The translations under genes and the position numbers were made by a program. This document shows, piece by piece, positions 33,625-43,581 of a stretch of DNA of 64,000 nt. The notes beneath the pieces are model-generated. The model was not told where the DNA came from and did not search any database. It saw only the letters and a program-made list of their open reading frames with translations. Position 1 is the first letter of the stretch. Each line of letters starts with the position of its first letter. Origin of the DNA: Mycolicibacterium phlei (GTDB lineage: Bacteria; Actinomycetota; Actinomycetes; Mycobacteriales; Mycobacteriaceae); the NCBI RefSeq assembly GCF_001583415.1, contig NZ_CP014475.1, forward strand, positions 62,001 through 126,000. Direction: 5' to 3'.

Positions 33625-34652
33625 AAATCACCGGAACCGCAATCAAACTGGGCGCATTCTCGCTGGTGCTGCTCATGTTCACCGCGATCATCATCGTGGT
33701 GTTCGGTCAGATGCGATTCGACCGCACGACCGGGTATTCGGCGATCTTCTCCAGCGCCAGCGGCCTTCGTGAAGGCCAGTTCGTCCGCGCGTCCGGCGTG
33801 GAGGTCGGCAAGGTCGAAAAGATCCAGCTGATCAACGGCGGCACGCAGGTGAAGGTCGACTTCAACGTCGACCGGTCGCTGCCCCTGTTCGAGGGCACCA
33901 CCGCCTCGATCCGCTACCTGAACCTGATCGGCGACCGCTACATGGAGCTCAAGCGCGGCGACAGCGACCGCCGGCTGCCCGGCGGCGCGACCATCCCGAT
34001 CGAGCGCACCCAGCCCGCGCTCGACCTCGACGCGCTGATCGGCGGCTTCCGCCCGGTGTTCCGCGCGCTGGATCCGGACAAGGTCAACGAGATCGCCCAG
34101 TCGATCATCACGGTGTTCCAGGGGCAGGGCGGCACCATCAACGACATCCTCGACCAGACCGCGTCGCTGACCGAGGCGCTGGCCGACCGCGACCGCGCCA
34201 TCGGCGAGGTGATCACCAACCTGAACACGGTGCTCGACACCTCGGTCCGCCACCAGCAGCAGTTCGACGAGACCGTGCAGAACTTCGAGAAGCTGGTCAC
34301 CGGGCTGAAGAACCGGGCCGACCCGATTGCCACCTCGGTCGCCGAGATCAGCGACGCGGCAGGCACGGTCGCCGACCTGCTCGCCGACAACCGGCCGTTG
34401 CTGCAGTCCACCATCGGCCACCTCGAGACCGCTCAGCAGCCGCTGATCGACCAGCGCGAGCAGCTCAACGACATCCTCGTCCGGCTGCCCACCGCCTTCA
34501 AGATCATCGGGCGCGCCGGCGGTATCTACGGCGACTTCTTCAACTTCTACGCCTGCGATATCTCGGTGCGCATGAACGGTCTACAGCCGGGCGGCCCGGT
34601 GCGCACGGTCAAGCTGTTCAGCCAGCCGTCGGGTAGGTGCACACCGCAATGA
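33621..34652 (+). CDS. mce1B: Mce1B, MCE-domain protein
   Basis: A 343-residue protein with an N-terminal anchor (residues 8-28), the MCE domain (SASGLREGQFVRASGVEVGKV) and a helical tail with long heptad-like stretches (IITVFQGQGGTINDILDQTA region). Tail cysteines occur near the C-terminus (YACDIS, GRCTPQ). Start overlaps the mce1A stop by 4 bases; its stop overlaps mce1C similarly. Confidence 0.93.
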   Translation: MKITGTAIKLGAFSLVLLMFTAIIIVVFGQMRFDRTTGYSAIFSSASGLREGQFVRASGVEVGKVEKIQLINGGTQVKVDFNVDRSLPLFEGTTASIRYLNLIGDRYMELKRGDSDRRLPGGATIPIERTQPALDLDALIGGFRPVFRALDPDKVNEIAQSIITVFQGQGGTINDILDQTASLTEALADRDRAIGEVITNLNTVLDTSVRHQQQFDETVQNFEKLVTGLKNRADPIATSVAEISDAAGTVADLLADNRPLLQSTIGHLETAQQPLIDQREQLNDILVRLPTAFKIIGRAGGIYGDFFNFYACDISVRMNGLQPGGPVRTVKLFSQPSGRCTPQ

Positions 34653-36223
34653 GAACGCTCGAGGGTTCGAACCGGGTTCGAAACGGGTTGATGGGCATCA
34701 TCCTGCTCGTCGTCGCGATCGGGGTGGGTCAGAGTTTCGCCAGTGTGCCGATGCTGTTCGCGCAGCCGACGTACTACGCGCAGTTCTCCGACACCGGCGG
34801 CCTCAACGAGGGCGACAAGGTGCGCATCGCCGGTGTCGACGTCGGGCTGGTGCGCAGCATGGAGATCGACGGCGACAAGGTGAAGATCGGCTTCACGCTG
34901 GGCGGCACCCAGATCGGGACCGACAGCCGCGCCGCCATCCGCACCGACACGATCCTCGGCAGGCGCAACATCGAGATCGAGCCGCGCGGCTCGGAACCGC
35001 TGCGCGCCAACGGGATGCTGCCGCTGGGCCAGACCACCACGCCGTACCAGATCTACGACGCGTTCTTCGACGTGACCAAGGCTGCCTCGGAGTGGGACAC
35101 CCGCACCGTCAAGGAATCGCTGAACGTGTTGTCGGAGACCATCGATCAGACCTCACCGCACCTGAGCGCCGCGCTCGAGGGGGTGGCCCGGTTCTCCGAC
35201 ACCGTCGGCAAGCGCGACGAGGACATCAAGAAGCTGCTCAAGAACGCCAACGCGATCGCGGGCATCCTGGGCAGCCGCAGCGAGCAGATCAACAAGCTGC
35301 TGGTCAACGCGCAGTCGCTGCTCGCGGCGATCAACGAGCGCAACTACGCGGTCAGCATGCTGCTGGAGCGGGTCGACAAGTTCTCCGCCCAGGTCAAGGG
35401 CCTCATCGACGACAACCCGAACCTGAACCGGGTGCTCGAGCAGCTGCGCGAGGTCAGCGACGTGCTGCGCGACCGCCGCTTCGACCTGATGGACACCCTC
35501 ACCACGGTCGCCAACTTCGTGGCCTCGCTGGGTGAGGCCGTGGCGTCGGGCCCGTACTTCAAGGTCATGCTCGTCAACCTGCTGCCGGGCCAGATCCTGC
35601 AGCCGTTCATCGACGCGGCGTTCAAGAAGCGCGGTATCGACCCCGAGAAGTTCTGGCGCGACGCGGGTCTGCCCGCCTGGCAGTGGCCGGACCCGAACGG
35701 GCAGGGCTTCGACAACGGTGCGCCGCCACCGCCGCCCGCCGCGATCGAGGGCACCCCGGAGCATCCGGGACCCGCCGTGCTGAAGGGCTCGCCGTGTTCG
35801 TACACCCCGCCGGCCGACGGGCTGCCGCGGCCGGAGAATCCGCTGCCGTGCGCCGGCCTGTCGGTGGGGCCGTTCGGCGGCCCGGCCTACGGCCCGCCGA
35901 ACGTGGCGACCTCCGACCCGAACGCGCACGGCCCGCAGCCGTCGCCGGGTGTGCCCGCCGCGGCGATCCCGGGTCAGCTGCCGCCGAATGTGCCCGGCGC
36001 GCACGGCCAGTTGCCGCCCGCCCCGCCGGGTGCGCGCACCGTGCCCGTCCCGGCGGACGCGTCGCAGCCGCCGCAACCGCCGGACTTCACGCCCGGCATC
36101 GCGCCGCTGGCGCCCGCCCTGCCCGCCCCGGCGGTGCCTGGACCGGGCCAGCAGGTCGCCCCCGCCGGGCAGCCGCCGCTACCGGGCAACCCGCCGTTCC
36201 TCCCGCCGGGTTCACAGGGTTAG
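34649..36223 (+). CDS. mce1C: Mce1C, MCE-domain protein with proline-rich tail
   Basis: A 524-residue protein. After the anchor (residues 12-35) comes the MCE domain (FSDTGGLNEGDKVRIAGVDVG) and a helical region to about residue 340. The last ~170 residues are proline- and alanine-rich with repeated PP and APG segments, probably disordered and extending in the cell wall. A cysteine pair (GSPCSYTPP, LPCAGLS) marks the boundary. ATG 34649 overlaps the mce1B stop. Confidence 0.92.
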   Translation: MRTLEGSNRVRNGLMGIILLVVAIGVGQSFASVPMLFAQPTYYAQFSDTGGLNEGDKVRIAGVDVGLVRSMEIDGDKVKIGFTLGGTQIGTDSRAAIRTDTILGRRNIEIEPRGSEPLRANGMLPLGQTTTPYQIYDAFFDVTKAASEWDTRTVKESLNVLSETIDQTSPHLSAALEGVARFSDTVGKRDEDIKKLLKNANAIAGILGSRSEQINKLLVNAQSLLAAINERNYAVSMLLERVDKFSAQVKGLIDDNPNLNRVLEQLREVSDVLRDRRFDLMDTLTTVANFVASLGEAVASGPYFKVMLVNLLPGQILQPFIDAAFKKRGIDPEKFWRDAGLPAWQWPDPNGQGFDNGAPPPPPAAIEGTPEHPGPAVLKGSPCSYTPPADGLPRPENPLPCAGLSVGPFGGPAYGPPNVATSDPNAHGPQPSPGVPAAAIPGQLPPNVPGAHGQLPPAPPGARTVPVPADASQPPQPPDFTPGIAPLAPALPAPAVPGPGQQVAPAGQPPLPGNPPFLPPGSQG

Positions 36224-36236
36224 GGGGACAGGACTG

Positions 36237-37880
36237 ATGTCAACGATCTTCGACCTCCGAAGCCTGAAGCTGCCCAAGCTTTCCCGTGCCACGATCATCG
36301 TCAGCACGCTGATCGTGGTGCTGGCGCTGGTCGCCGCGTTCATCGGCTACAACCTGTACAAGCGGTTGACCACCAACACCGTGGTCGCCTACTTCGCCGA
36401 CACCCTGGCGCTGTATCCCGGCGACAAGGTGCAGATCATGGGTGTGAAGGTGGGCGCGATCGACAAGATCGAACCCGACGGCGACAAGATGAAGGTCACC
36501 TTCCACTACGACAACAAGTACAAGGTGCCCGCCAACGCCACCGCGTCGATCCTGAACCCGAGCCTGGTGGCGTCGCGCACGATCCAGCTGGCCCCGCCGT
36601 ACACCGGCGGCCCGGTGCTTGAGAACAACGCGGTGATCCCGCTGGAACGCACCCAGGTGCCCGTCGAGTACGACCAGTTGCGGGACTCGATCGCCCGGAT
36701 CCTGACCGACCTCGGTCCGACGCCCGAACAGCCCAAGGGCCCGTTCGGCGACATCATCGAGTCGGCCGCCGACGGGTTCGCCGGAAAGGGCAAGCAGCTC
36801 AACGAGACCCTCAACAACCTGTCGGAGGCGCTGTACGCGCTCAACGAGGGTCGCGACGACTTCTTCAGCGTGGTCAAGAGCCTGGCGCTGTTCGTCAACG
36901 CGCTGCACCAGAGCGACCGGCAGTTCGTGGCGCTCAACAACGATCTGGCGCAGTTCACCAACGCGTTCACCAACACCGACCGCGAGGTGTCCAACGCGCT
37001 GCGCGACCTCAACGAGCTGCTGTCCACGACCCGCAACTTCCTCGACGAGAACTCCGAGGTGCTGGTCCACGACGTCAACAACCTCGCGGACGTGACGAAC
37101 GCGATCATGCAGGAGGATCCGCGCAACGGTCTGGAGACCGCGCTGCACGTGTTCCCGACGTTGGGCGCCAACCTGATGAACATCATCTCGCCGAACACCG
37201 GTGGCGTGATGGGCATCCCGGTGATCAACAACTTCGCCAACCCGCTGCAGTTCGTGTGCAGCGGTATCCAGGCGGCCAGCCGGCTGGGCTACCAGGAGTC
37301 GGCGGAGCTGTGCGCCCAGTACCTGGCGCCGATCCTCGACGCGATCAAGTTCAACTTCCCGCCGTTCGGTGTCAACCAGTTCACCTCGGCGCTGACGCTG
37401 CCCAAGCAGATCGCCTACTCCGAGCCGCGGCTGCAGCCGCCGCCGGGCTACAAGGACACCACCGTGCCGGGCATCTTCTCCCGCGACACCCTGTTCTCGC
37501 ACGGCAACCACGAGCCCGGCTGGGTCGCCGCGCCCGGCATGCAGGGCGTCGAGGTGCAGCCGTTCACCGCGAACATGATGACCCCGGAGTGCCTGGCCGA
37601 GCTGCTCGGTGGACCGAACTGCGTGATCCCGCCCGCACCACCGGCTTTCGGCACCACACGGGGCGGCAACCTGCCCGGCCCGCCGAACGCGTTCGACGAG
37701 AACAACCCGCTGCCGCCGCCGTGGTATCCGCAGCCGGGTCCGCCGCCGGCGCCCGGACCGGGCGTGATCCCCGGTGACCCGGGTGGTGCGGCGATGGCCG
37801 GACCGGTGCCTGCGCCCTACGTCGGCCCGGCGGCACCCGCACCGGCGGGCCCGCCGCTTCCCGCGGAGGCCGGCCGATGA
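36237..37880 (+). CDS. mce1D: Mce1D, MCE-domain protein with proline-rich tail
   Basis: A 547-residue protein with an N-terminal anchor (residues 20-43), MCE domain (YPGDKVQIMGVKVGAIDKI), a helical region and a proline-rich C-terminus of about 90 residues (PPPWYPQPGPPPAPGPG). Cysteines in FVCSGIQ, AELCAQYL and the MTPECLAELLGGPNC segment may form disulfides. ATG 36237 is 13 bases after mce1C, with GGGGGACAGGA as a Shine-Dalgarno sequence. The stop overlaps mce1E. Confidence 0.92.
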   Translation: MSTIFDLRSLKLPKLSRATIIVSTLIVVLALVAAFIGYNLYKRLTTNTVVAYFADTLALYPGDKVQIMGVKVGAIDKIEPDGDKMKVTFHYDNKYKVPANATASILNPSLVASRTIQLAPPYTGGPVLENNAVIPLERTQVPVEYDQLRDSIARILTDLGPTPEQPKGPFGDIIESAADGFAGKGKQLNETLNNLSEALYALNEGRDDFFSVVKSLALFVNALHQSDRQFVALNNDLAQFTNAFTNTDREVSNALRDLNELLSTTRNFLDENSEVLVHDVNNLADVTNAIMQEDPRNGLETALHVFPTLGANLMNIISPNTGGVMGIPVINNFANPLQFVCSGIQAASRLGYQESAELCAQYLAPILDAIKFNFPPFGVNQFTSALTLPKQIAYSEPRLQPPPGYKDTTVPGIFSRDTLFSHGNHEPGWVAAPGMQGVEVQPFTANMMTPECLAELLGGPNCVIPPAPPAFGTTRGGNLPGPPNAFDENNPLPPPWYPQPGPPPAPGPGVIPGDPGGAAMAGPVPAPYVGPAAPAPAGPPLPAEAGR

Positions 37881-39061
37881 GAGCCCGTGCGAACAGGTCA
37901 GAAGGACAGCCCATGGCGCGCAGGTGGACGACGATCGCCAGGCGGGTCGTCGCGTTGTCGGCGATCGCGCTGATGCTGAGCTCGTGCGGTTCGTGGCGCG
38001 GTATCGCCAACGTGCCGCTGCCCGGTGGCCCGGGCACCGGCCGCGACGCGATGACGATCTACGTGCAGATGCCGGACACGTTGGCGCTCAACGTCAACAG
38101 CCGGGTCCGCGTCGCCGACGTCTACGTCGGCCGGGTACGCGCCATCGAGCTGAAGAACTGGGTGGCGACGCTGACGCTGAACCTGGAGCCGGGCATCAAG
38201 CTGCCGAAGAACGTGCAGGCGCGCATCGGCCAGACCAGCCTGCTGGGGTCCCAGCACGTCGAGCTGAACGTGCCGGAGGACCCGTCGCCGGAACCGCTGC
38301 GCAACGGTGACACCATTCCGCTGGCCAACGCCGAGGCCTACCCGTCCACCGAGCGGGTGCTGGCCAGCATCGCCACCATCCTCAGCGGCGGCGGGGTGCA
38401 GAACCTCGAGGTCATCCAGACCGAGATCTACAACGTGCTCAACGGTCGCGCCGACCAGATCCGCGACTTCCTCACCAAGCTCGACACCTTCACCGACGAG
38501 CTCAACCAGCAGCGCGCCGACATCACCCGCGCGATCGACGCCACCGACCGGCTGCTGTCGATCGTCGCGCAGCGCAACGACACGCTGGACCGGGTGCTGA
38601 CCGAGTTCCCGCCGCTGATCGAGCATTTCGCGGAGACGCGGGATCTGTTCGCCGACGCCGTCGAGGCGCTGGGCCGGATCAGCAAGGCCACCGACGACCA
38701 CCTGGCCCCGGCCAGCGACGACCTGCGCACGAACCTGCAGAATCTGCAGCGTCCGCTCAAGCAGATCGGCCGGGCCGCGCCGTATACCATCGGCGCGCTG
38801 AAGCTGATGCTGACCGCGCCGTTCTCCATCGAGAACGTGCCGAAGGTGGTGCGCGGCGACTACCTCAACGTGTCGCTGACGGTCGACCTGACGCTGTCGG
38901 CCATCGACAACGGCATCCTGAGCGGCACCGGTGTCTCGGGCATGCTGCGCGCACTCGAACAGGCCTGGGGCCGTGATCCGGCGACGATGATCCCGGATGT
39001 GCGGTTCACCCCCAACCCGCACGACGCTCCCGGCGGTCCGCTGGTGGAAAGGGGTGAGTGA
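37877..39061 (+). CDS. lprK: Mce1E / LprK, lipoprotein subunit of the Mce1 transporter
   Basis: A 394-residue lipoprotein with lipobox LMLSSC and acylated Cys37; the MCE domain follows (MPDTLALNVNSRVRVADVYVGRV) and then a helical region. It is the only one of the six MCE subunits anchored by lipid instead of a membrane helix, as in other mce operons. ATG 37877 overlaps the mce1D stop; Met13 (37913) is an alternative that leaves a more usual signal peptide. Confidence 0.92.
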   Translation: MRARANRSEGQPMARRWTTIARRVVALSAIALMLSSCGSWRGIANVPLPGGPGTGRDAMTIYVQMPDTLALNVNSRVRVADVYVGRVRAIELKNWVATLTLNLEPGIKLPKNVQARIGQTSLLGSQHVELNVPEDPSPEPLRNGDTIPLANAEAYPSTERVLASIATILSGGGVQNLEVIQTEIYNVLNGRADQIRDFLTKLDTFTDELNQQRADITRAIDATDRLLSIVAQRNDTLDRVLTEFPPLIEHFAETRDLFADAVEALGRISKATDDHLAPASDDLRTNLQNLQRPLKQIGRAAPYTIGALKLMLTAPFSIENVPKVVRGDYLNVSLTVDLTLSAIDNGILSGTGVSGMLRALEQAWGRDPATMIPDVRFTPNPHDAPGGPLVERGE

Positions 39062-39064
39062 GCT

Positions 39065-40630
39065 GTGCTGACGAGGTTCATCAAGATCCAGCTGGTGCTG
39101 TTCACCATCCTGACCGTGATCGCGCTGGTGGTGCTCGGCTGGTACTACCTGCGGATCCCGACCCTGGTCGGTATCGGCCAGTACGAGCTCAAGGCGCAGC
39201 TGCCGCGCTCGGGCGGGCTGTACGCGACGGCCAACGTCACCTACCGGGGCACCCAGATCGGCAAGGTCAAGTCGGTGGAGCCCACCGAGACCGGTGCGCT
39301 GGCGGTGATGAGCATCGACAACCGCTACAAGATCCCGATCGACGCGACCGCCAACGTGCACTCGGTGTCGGCGATCGGTGAGCAGTACCTCGACCTGGTG
39401 TCGACCGGTAACCCGGGCGAGTACTTCGAGCCGGGCGCGACGATCACCGACAGCACCGTGCCCAGCGAGGTGGGGCCCGCGCTGGACGCCGCCAACGAGG
39501 GGCTGGCGGTGCTGCCGAAGGAGAAGATCGACGCGCTGCTGACCGAGACGTCGGACGCCGTCGGCGGGCTGGGGCCGGCCCTGCAGCGGCTGGTGGACTC
39601 GACGACCAACATCGCGCAGGGCTTCCAGGAGAACCTGCCGCAGGTCAACGACCTGATCCTGAACTCGACGCCGATCCTGCAGAGCCAGGCCGACTCCGGC
39701 GACAACATCGAGCGGTGGTCGCGCAACCTCAACGTGATCGCCTCGCAGGCCGCCGAACAGGACGCGGCGCTGCGCAGCGGTCTGCAGCAGGCGCCGCCGA
39801 CCCTGGATCAGGTCAGCGAGGTGTTCGGCGATGTCCGCGAATCGCTGCCGCAGACACTGGCCAACCTGTCGATCGTCATCGACATGCTCAACCGGTATCA
39901 CAAGGGCCTGCAGCAGACGCTGGTGGTGCTGGCGCAGGGCTCGTCGGCGACGCAGGCGGGCACGCTGTTCGAGGACGTCGGGCAGCTGCCGCTGGCGCTG
40001 GGCATCAACCAGCCGCCGCCGTGCCTGACCGGCTTCCTGCCTGCCTCGGAGTGGCGTTCGCCCGCCGACACCAGCATGGCGCCGCTGCCGAAGGGCACCT
40101 ACTGCAAGATCCCGAAGGACTACCAGGGCAACGTCGTGCGCGGTGCGCGCAACTATCCGTGCGTCGACGTCCCGGGTAAGCGGGCGGCCACCCCGATGGA
40201 GTGCCGCAGCCCCGAGCCGTACGTCCCGCTGGGCACCAACCCGTGGTACGGCGACCCGAACCAGATCCTGTCCTGCCCGGCCCCCGGCGCGCGCTGCGAT
40301 CAGGGCGTCAACCCCGGCCGCGGGGTGATCCCGGCACCGTCGGTCAACAACGGGCGCAATCCGCTGCCCGCCGACGAGCTGCCGTCACCGCTGTCGACGG
40401 CGCCGGTCAGCGACCCGCTGAGCCCGCCGGGACAGGGCACGGTGAGCTGTAGTGGACAACAGCCCAACCCCTGCATCTACACTCCGGCACCAGGGCCTCC
40501 CGGCGCCACGGCGGTGTACAGCCCGTCCAGCGGCCAGGTGGTCGGACCTGACGGCGTGACGTACAACGTCAGCAACTCGAGCAACCCAGGAGACGACGGA
40601 TGGAAGGAGATGCTGGCTCCAGCCAGCTGA
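39065..40630 (+). CDS. mce1F: Mce1F, MCE-domain protein
   Basis: A 521-residue protein with N-terminal anchor (residues 8-28), MCE domain (LPRSGGLYATANVTYRGTQIGKV), helical region and a Pro/Ser-rich tail. Multiple cysteines in the tail (PPPCLTG, TYCKIPK, NYPCVD, MECRSPEP, LSCPAPGARCD) suggest a disulfide-stabilised domain. GTG 39065 is 3 bases after lprK. Its end overlaps the next gene by 31 bases. Confidence 0.92.
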   Translation: MLTRFIKIQLVLFTILTVIALVVLGWYYLRIPTLVGIGQYELKAQLPRSGGLYATANVTYRGTQIGKVKSVEPTETGALAVMSIDNRYKIPIDATANVHSVSAIGEQYLDLVSTGNPGEYFEPGATITDSTVPSEVGPALDAANEGLAVLPKEKIDALLTETSDAVGGLGPALQRLVDSTTNIAQGFQENLPQVNDLILNSTPILQSQADSGDNIERWSRNLNVIASQAAEQDAALRSGLQQAPPTLDQVSEVFGDVRESLPQTLANLSIVIDMLNRYHKGLQQTLVVLAQGSSATQAGTLFEDVGQLPLALGINQPPPCLTGFLPASEWRSPADTSMAPLPKGTYCKIPKDYQGNVVRGARNYPCVDVPGKRAATPMECRSPEPYVPLGTNPWYGDPNQILSCPAPGARCDQGVNPGRGVIPAPSVNNGRNPLPADELPSPLSTAPVSDPLSPPGQGTVSCSGQQPNPCIYTPAPGPPGATAVYSPSSGQVVGPDGVTYNVSNSSNPGDDGWKEMLAPAS

Positions 40631-41256
40631 ACCCCACCGATGCTGATGAGACGCCGTTAGCCTCGCCGGAAACCGACACGCAGGAAACCACCGAACAGAC
40701 CTCCACCGAACAGACCTCCACCGAACAGCCCGACAACACCGCCGACGACCGTCGCCCGACGCGGATCGGGCGCGGCATCGCCGTCGCCGTGTGCGCCGCG
40801 CTGCTGGTCCTGGCCGTCGCCGGCGGGGTGCTCGGTTACGTCCTTCTGAACGCCGACCGGCACAACGCGGAGGTCGCGGCCGCCGAGGCGGCGGCGCTGC
40901 AGGCCGCCAAGGACTGCGTGTCGGCCACCCACGCGCCCGACGTGGAGGCGATGACCGCGGCGCAGTCGAAGATCATCGAGTGTTCGACCGGTGACTTCGC
41001 CGTGCAGTCCTCGCTGTACGCCGGTGTGCTCGTCGACGCCTATCAGGCCGCCAACGTCCGGGTGCAGGTGTCGGACATGCGGGCCGCGGTCGAGAAGCAC
41101 AACGACGACGGGTCGTTCGACGTCCTAGTCGCGGTGCGGGTGAAGGTGACCAACTCCGACACCGCCGACCAGGAGCAGGGTTACCGGCTCCGGGTGAAGA
41201 TGGCTCCCGACGAGGGCACCTTCAAGATCGCCAGACTGGATCAGGTCGCCTCGTGA
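40600..41256 (+). CDS. Mce-associated membrane protein (Rv0175-like)
   Basis: A 218-residue protein. The first 60 residues are acidic and Thr/Glu/Gln-rich, with a direct repeat TEQTSTEQTSTEQP; then one membrane helix (about residues 65-90) and a periplasmic domain of alpha/beta pattern similar to NTF2-like Mas proteins. ATG 40600 follows AGGAG. Mas proteins stabilise or accompany Mce complexes. It overlaps mce1F and, by 4 bases, the next gene. Confidence 0.85.
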   Translation: MEGDAGSSQLNPTDADETPLASPETDTQETTEQTSTEQTSTEQPDNTADDRRPTRIGRGIAVAVCAALLVLAVAGGVLGYVLLNADRHNAEVAAAEAAALQAAKDCVSATHAPDVEAMTAAQSKIIECSTGDFAVQSSLYAGVLVDAYQAANVRVQVSDMRAAVEKHNDDGSFDVLVAVRVKVTNSDTADQEQGYRLRVKMAPDEGTFKIARLDQVAS

Positions 41257-42221
41257 CCACCTCCGCCGTGCTCGAGAGCGTGCCCGCCGAACCGCCGGCG
41301 GCCGCGCCGGTCGCGTTGTGGCGGGCGCGGGTGGGGGCGTTCGCGATCGACGTGATCGCCGGGCTCGCGGTGGTGGTGACACTGGCGCTGGTGGCGCTGG
41401 CGGCCCCGCCGTACAGCCCGCTGTGGTGGACCTACACCGTCGCCGCTGCGCTGGTGGTCGTCGCGGTGGTGGTCAACCGTGTGGTGCTGCCGGCCCTGAC
41501 GGGCTTCTCGGTCGGCCGCGCGGTGTTCGGCCTCGAGGTGGTCACCCGCGACGGGGGCGCGGCGGGCATGTGGCGGCTGCTGGTGCGGGACATTGCCCAT
41601 CTGCTCGACACCGCACCCCTGTTCGTCGGCTGGTTGTGGCCGCTGTGGGACCGGCGCCGACGCACGTTCGCGGATCTGTTGCTGCGCACCGAGGTTCGGC
41701 CCGCGTCGCGCCGCTGGGACGATGCGCGCCGCGTCGCGGCGGGCTGGTTGATCGCGGCGACGGTGATCTGCCTGGCCGCGGTGGCGTCGTCCTATCAGGT
41801 GGTGTACCGGCACGAACGCGCGGTGGAGACCGCCCGCGAGCAGATCGCCGAGGAGGGCCCGCGCATCGTCGAGCAGTTGTTGAGCTACCGCAAAGACACA
41901 CTGCAGGAAGACTTCTCACGCGCCCAGGGCCTGGTCACCGACTCCTACCGGCCGCAGTTGGAGGCCCAGCAGAACGCGGTGCGCGGCGCTGAGCTGACCG
42001 ACAACGAGTACTGGGCGGTCAGCAGCGCGGTGCTCGCCGCGTCGCCGACGACCGCCGAGATGCTGCTGGCGATGCAGGGCCAGCGGGGCAGCGATCCGCA
42101 GACCCTGAAGTTCATCACCGCGACGGTGCGGGTGGAGTTCGAGAAGTCCGGTGACGGGCAGTGGCGCGTCGCCAACCTGACCGTGTTGAAGAAACCACAG
42201 ATGAATGCGCAGGGGCAATGA
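41253..42221 (+). CDS. Mce-associated RDD-domain membrane protein (Rv0176-like)
   Basis: A 322-residue protein. The N-terminal half is an RDD-family region with three or four membrane segments (WRARVGAFAIDVIAGLAV, VGRAVFGLEVV), followed by another helix (residues 160-180) and a periplasmic NTF2-like domain (EQIAEEGPRIVEQLLSY and so on). GTG 41253 overlaps the previous stop. It corresponds in length and position to Rv0176. Its stop overlaps the next ATG. Confidence 0.87.
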   Translation: MTTSAVLESVPAEPPAAAPVALWRARVGAFAIDVIAGLAVVVTLALVALAAPPYSPLWWTYTVAAALVVVAVVVNRVVLPALTGFSVGRAVFGLEVVTRDGGAAGMWRLLVRDIAHLLDTAPLFVGWLWPLWDRRRRTFADLLLRTEVRPASRRWDDARRVAAGWLIAATVICLAAVASSYQVVYRHERAVETAREQIAEEGPRIVEQLLSYRKDTLQEDFSRAQGLVTDSYRPQLEAQQNAVRGAELTDNEYWAVSSAVLAASPTTAEMLLAMQGQRGSDPQTLKFITATVRVEFEKSGDGQWRVANLTVLKKPQMNAQGQ

Positions 42222-42772
42222 GTCCGCGTCGCAGGATCGATCCCGACGAACCGCAGTACTTCGCGGCACCGGCCGCACCGGCGCCGCGGCGCTGGGGCTT
42301 CCGCGTGGTCGCGACGGTGGCGGCGCTGCTCATGGTCGCGGCCCTCACGCTGGGCACGTTGATGCTGATCTACCACGAGTCCAACCGCCGGACCGTGGTC
42401 CGTGACGTCGCCGCGCTGGGCTACGTCACCGAGTTCATGACCCAGTACACGACGCTGGATCCGTTCAACGCCAACGACTACGTGGAACGGATCATGGCGC
42501 AGGGCACCGGCGAGTTCGCCAAGGCGTTCAAGGAGAGGCAGAACGAGATCCTGATCCAGGTGGCCCGGGCCGAGCCGACGCAGGGCACCGTGCTGGCGGC
42601 GGGCGTGCAGCGCTGGAACGACGACGGCAGCGCCGACATCCTCGTCGCGACCAAGATCTCCACCAAGACGCCGGACGGCAAGTCCACGATCGAGAGTGGA
42701 AACCGTTGGATCGCAACGGCTATCAAGGAAGGGCAGCAGTGGAAGATCAGCCAGCTGATCCAGGTGATCTGA
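42218..42772 (+). CDS. Mce-associated membrane protein (Rv0177-like)
   Basis: A 184-residue protein with a basic N-terminus (MSPRRRIDPDEPQ), one membrane helix (about residues 28-50) and a periplasmic domain of the Mas type. ATG 42218 overlaps the stop of the RDD gene (ATGA) and gives the same length as Rv0177. The upstream extension at 42161 is not supported. Confidence 0.87.
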   Translation: MSPRRRIDPDEPQYFAAPAAPAPRRWGFRVVATVAALLMVAALTLGTLMLIYHESNRRTVVRDVAALGYVTEFMTQYTTLDPFNANDYVERIMAQGTGEFAKAFKERQNEILIQVARAEPTQGTVLAAGVQRWNDDGSADILVATKISTKTPDGKSTIESGNRWIATAIKEGQQWKISQLIQVI

Positions 42773-43575
42773 CCACCGGGGACCAGGCGGGCGAGCAGGC
42801 CGGCCGTCGCCGGTGGTGGCGCCGCCGGCCCAAAGCCGCTGCCGCCGAACCCGAGTCGCGCCCGGAGGAGCCGGCCGGCGAGGTCAAGAAGCCGGTCGGC
42901 AAGCGGCGCCGCACGGCCAGGACTCAGGCCGAGCCGCAGGCCGAGACGCCCCAGTCCGAGCAGGAGCAGCCCGAGCAGGAGCAGGCCGGGCAGGAGAGCA
43001 CCGCCGAGGATGCTCCGGCCGAGGAGCAGGTCGACCCGGCGACGCTGGTGGCGCACCGGCCTGCGGGCCGGCGCCTGCTGGCCGCGATGCTGGTCTGTGC
43101 GGCGCTGTTCGTCGGCGCGGCGGGCTTCGCAGGCGCCAACCTGTGGCCGTACGTCGCCAAACGCGCGGAGGTCGACACCAAGCTCCAGATCGCCCGCACG
43201 GCGGCCACCGCGATCGCCACGCTGTGGACGTACACGCCGGAGAACATGGAGCAGTTGCCGGACCGCGCCGAGGGCTACCTCGGCGGCGACTTCGCCTACG
43301 AGTACCGCAAGTACATCGACGCGATCGTCGCTTCCAACAAGCAGGCGCAGGTCACCAACACGACACAGGTGCTCGGCGCCGCGGTCGAGACGCTCACCCC
43401 GACCGAGGCCACCGCGATCGTCTACACCAACTCGGTGGCCACCAGCCCGCTGACCAAGAACATCCCCTCCCTGCGGTATCTGTCCTACCGGCTGACCCTG
43501 CAGCGCGACGGCAGCAAGTGGCTGATCACCCGGATGTCGACCATCACGTCGCTGGACCTGACCCCGCAGCTGTAG
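42739..43575 (+). CDS. Mce-associated membrane protein (Rv0178-like)
   Basis: A 278-residue protein. GTG 42739 is chosen because GGAAGGG lies 5 bases upstream; the gene overlaps the previous one by 34 bases. The N-terminal ~110 residues are highly charged (WWRRRPKAAAAEPESRPEE, and Glu/Gln-rich EQEQPEQEQ segments), then comes one membrane helix and a Mas-type periplasmic domain. It is the last gene of the mce1 operon. Confidence 0.85.
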   Translation: MEDQPADPGDLTTGDQAGEQAGRRRWWRRRPKAAAAEPESRPEEPAGEVKKPVGKRRRTARTQAEPQAETPQSEQEQPEQEQAGQESTAEDAPAEEQVDPATLVAHRPAGRRLLAAMLVCAALFVGAAGFAGANLWPYVAKRAEVDTKLQIARTAATAIATLWTYTPENMEQLPDRAEGYLGGDFAYEYRKYIDAIVASNKQAQVTNTTQVLGAAVETLTPTEATAIVYTNSVATSPLTKNIPSLRYLSYRLTLQRDGSKWLITRMSTITSLDLTPQL

Positions 43576-43581
43576 GTCGTC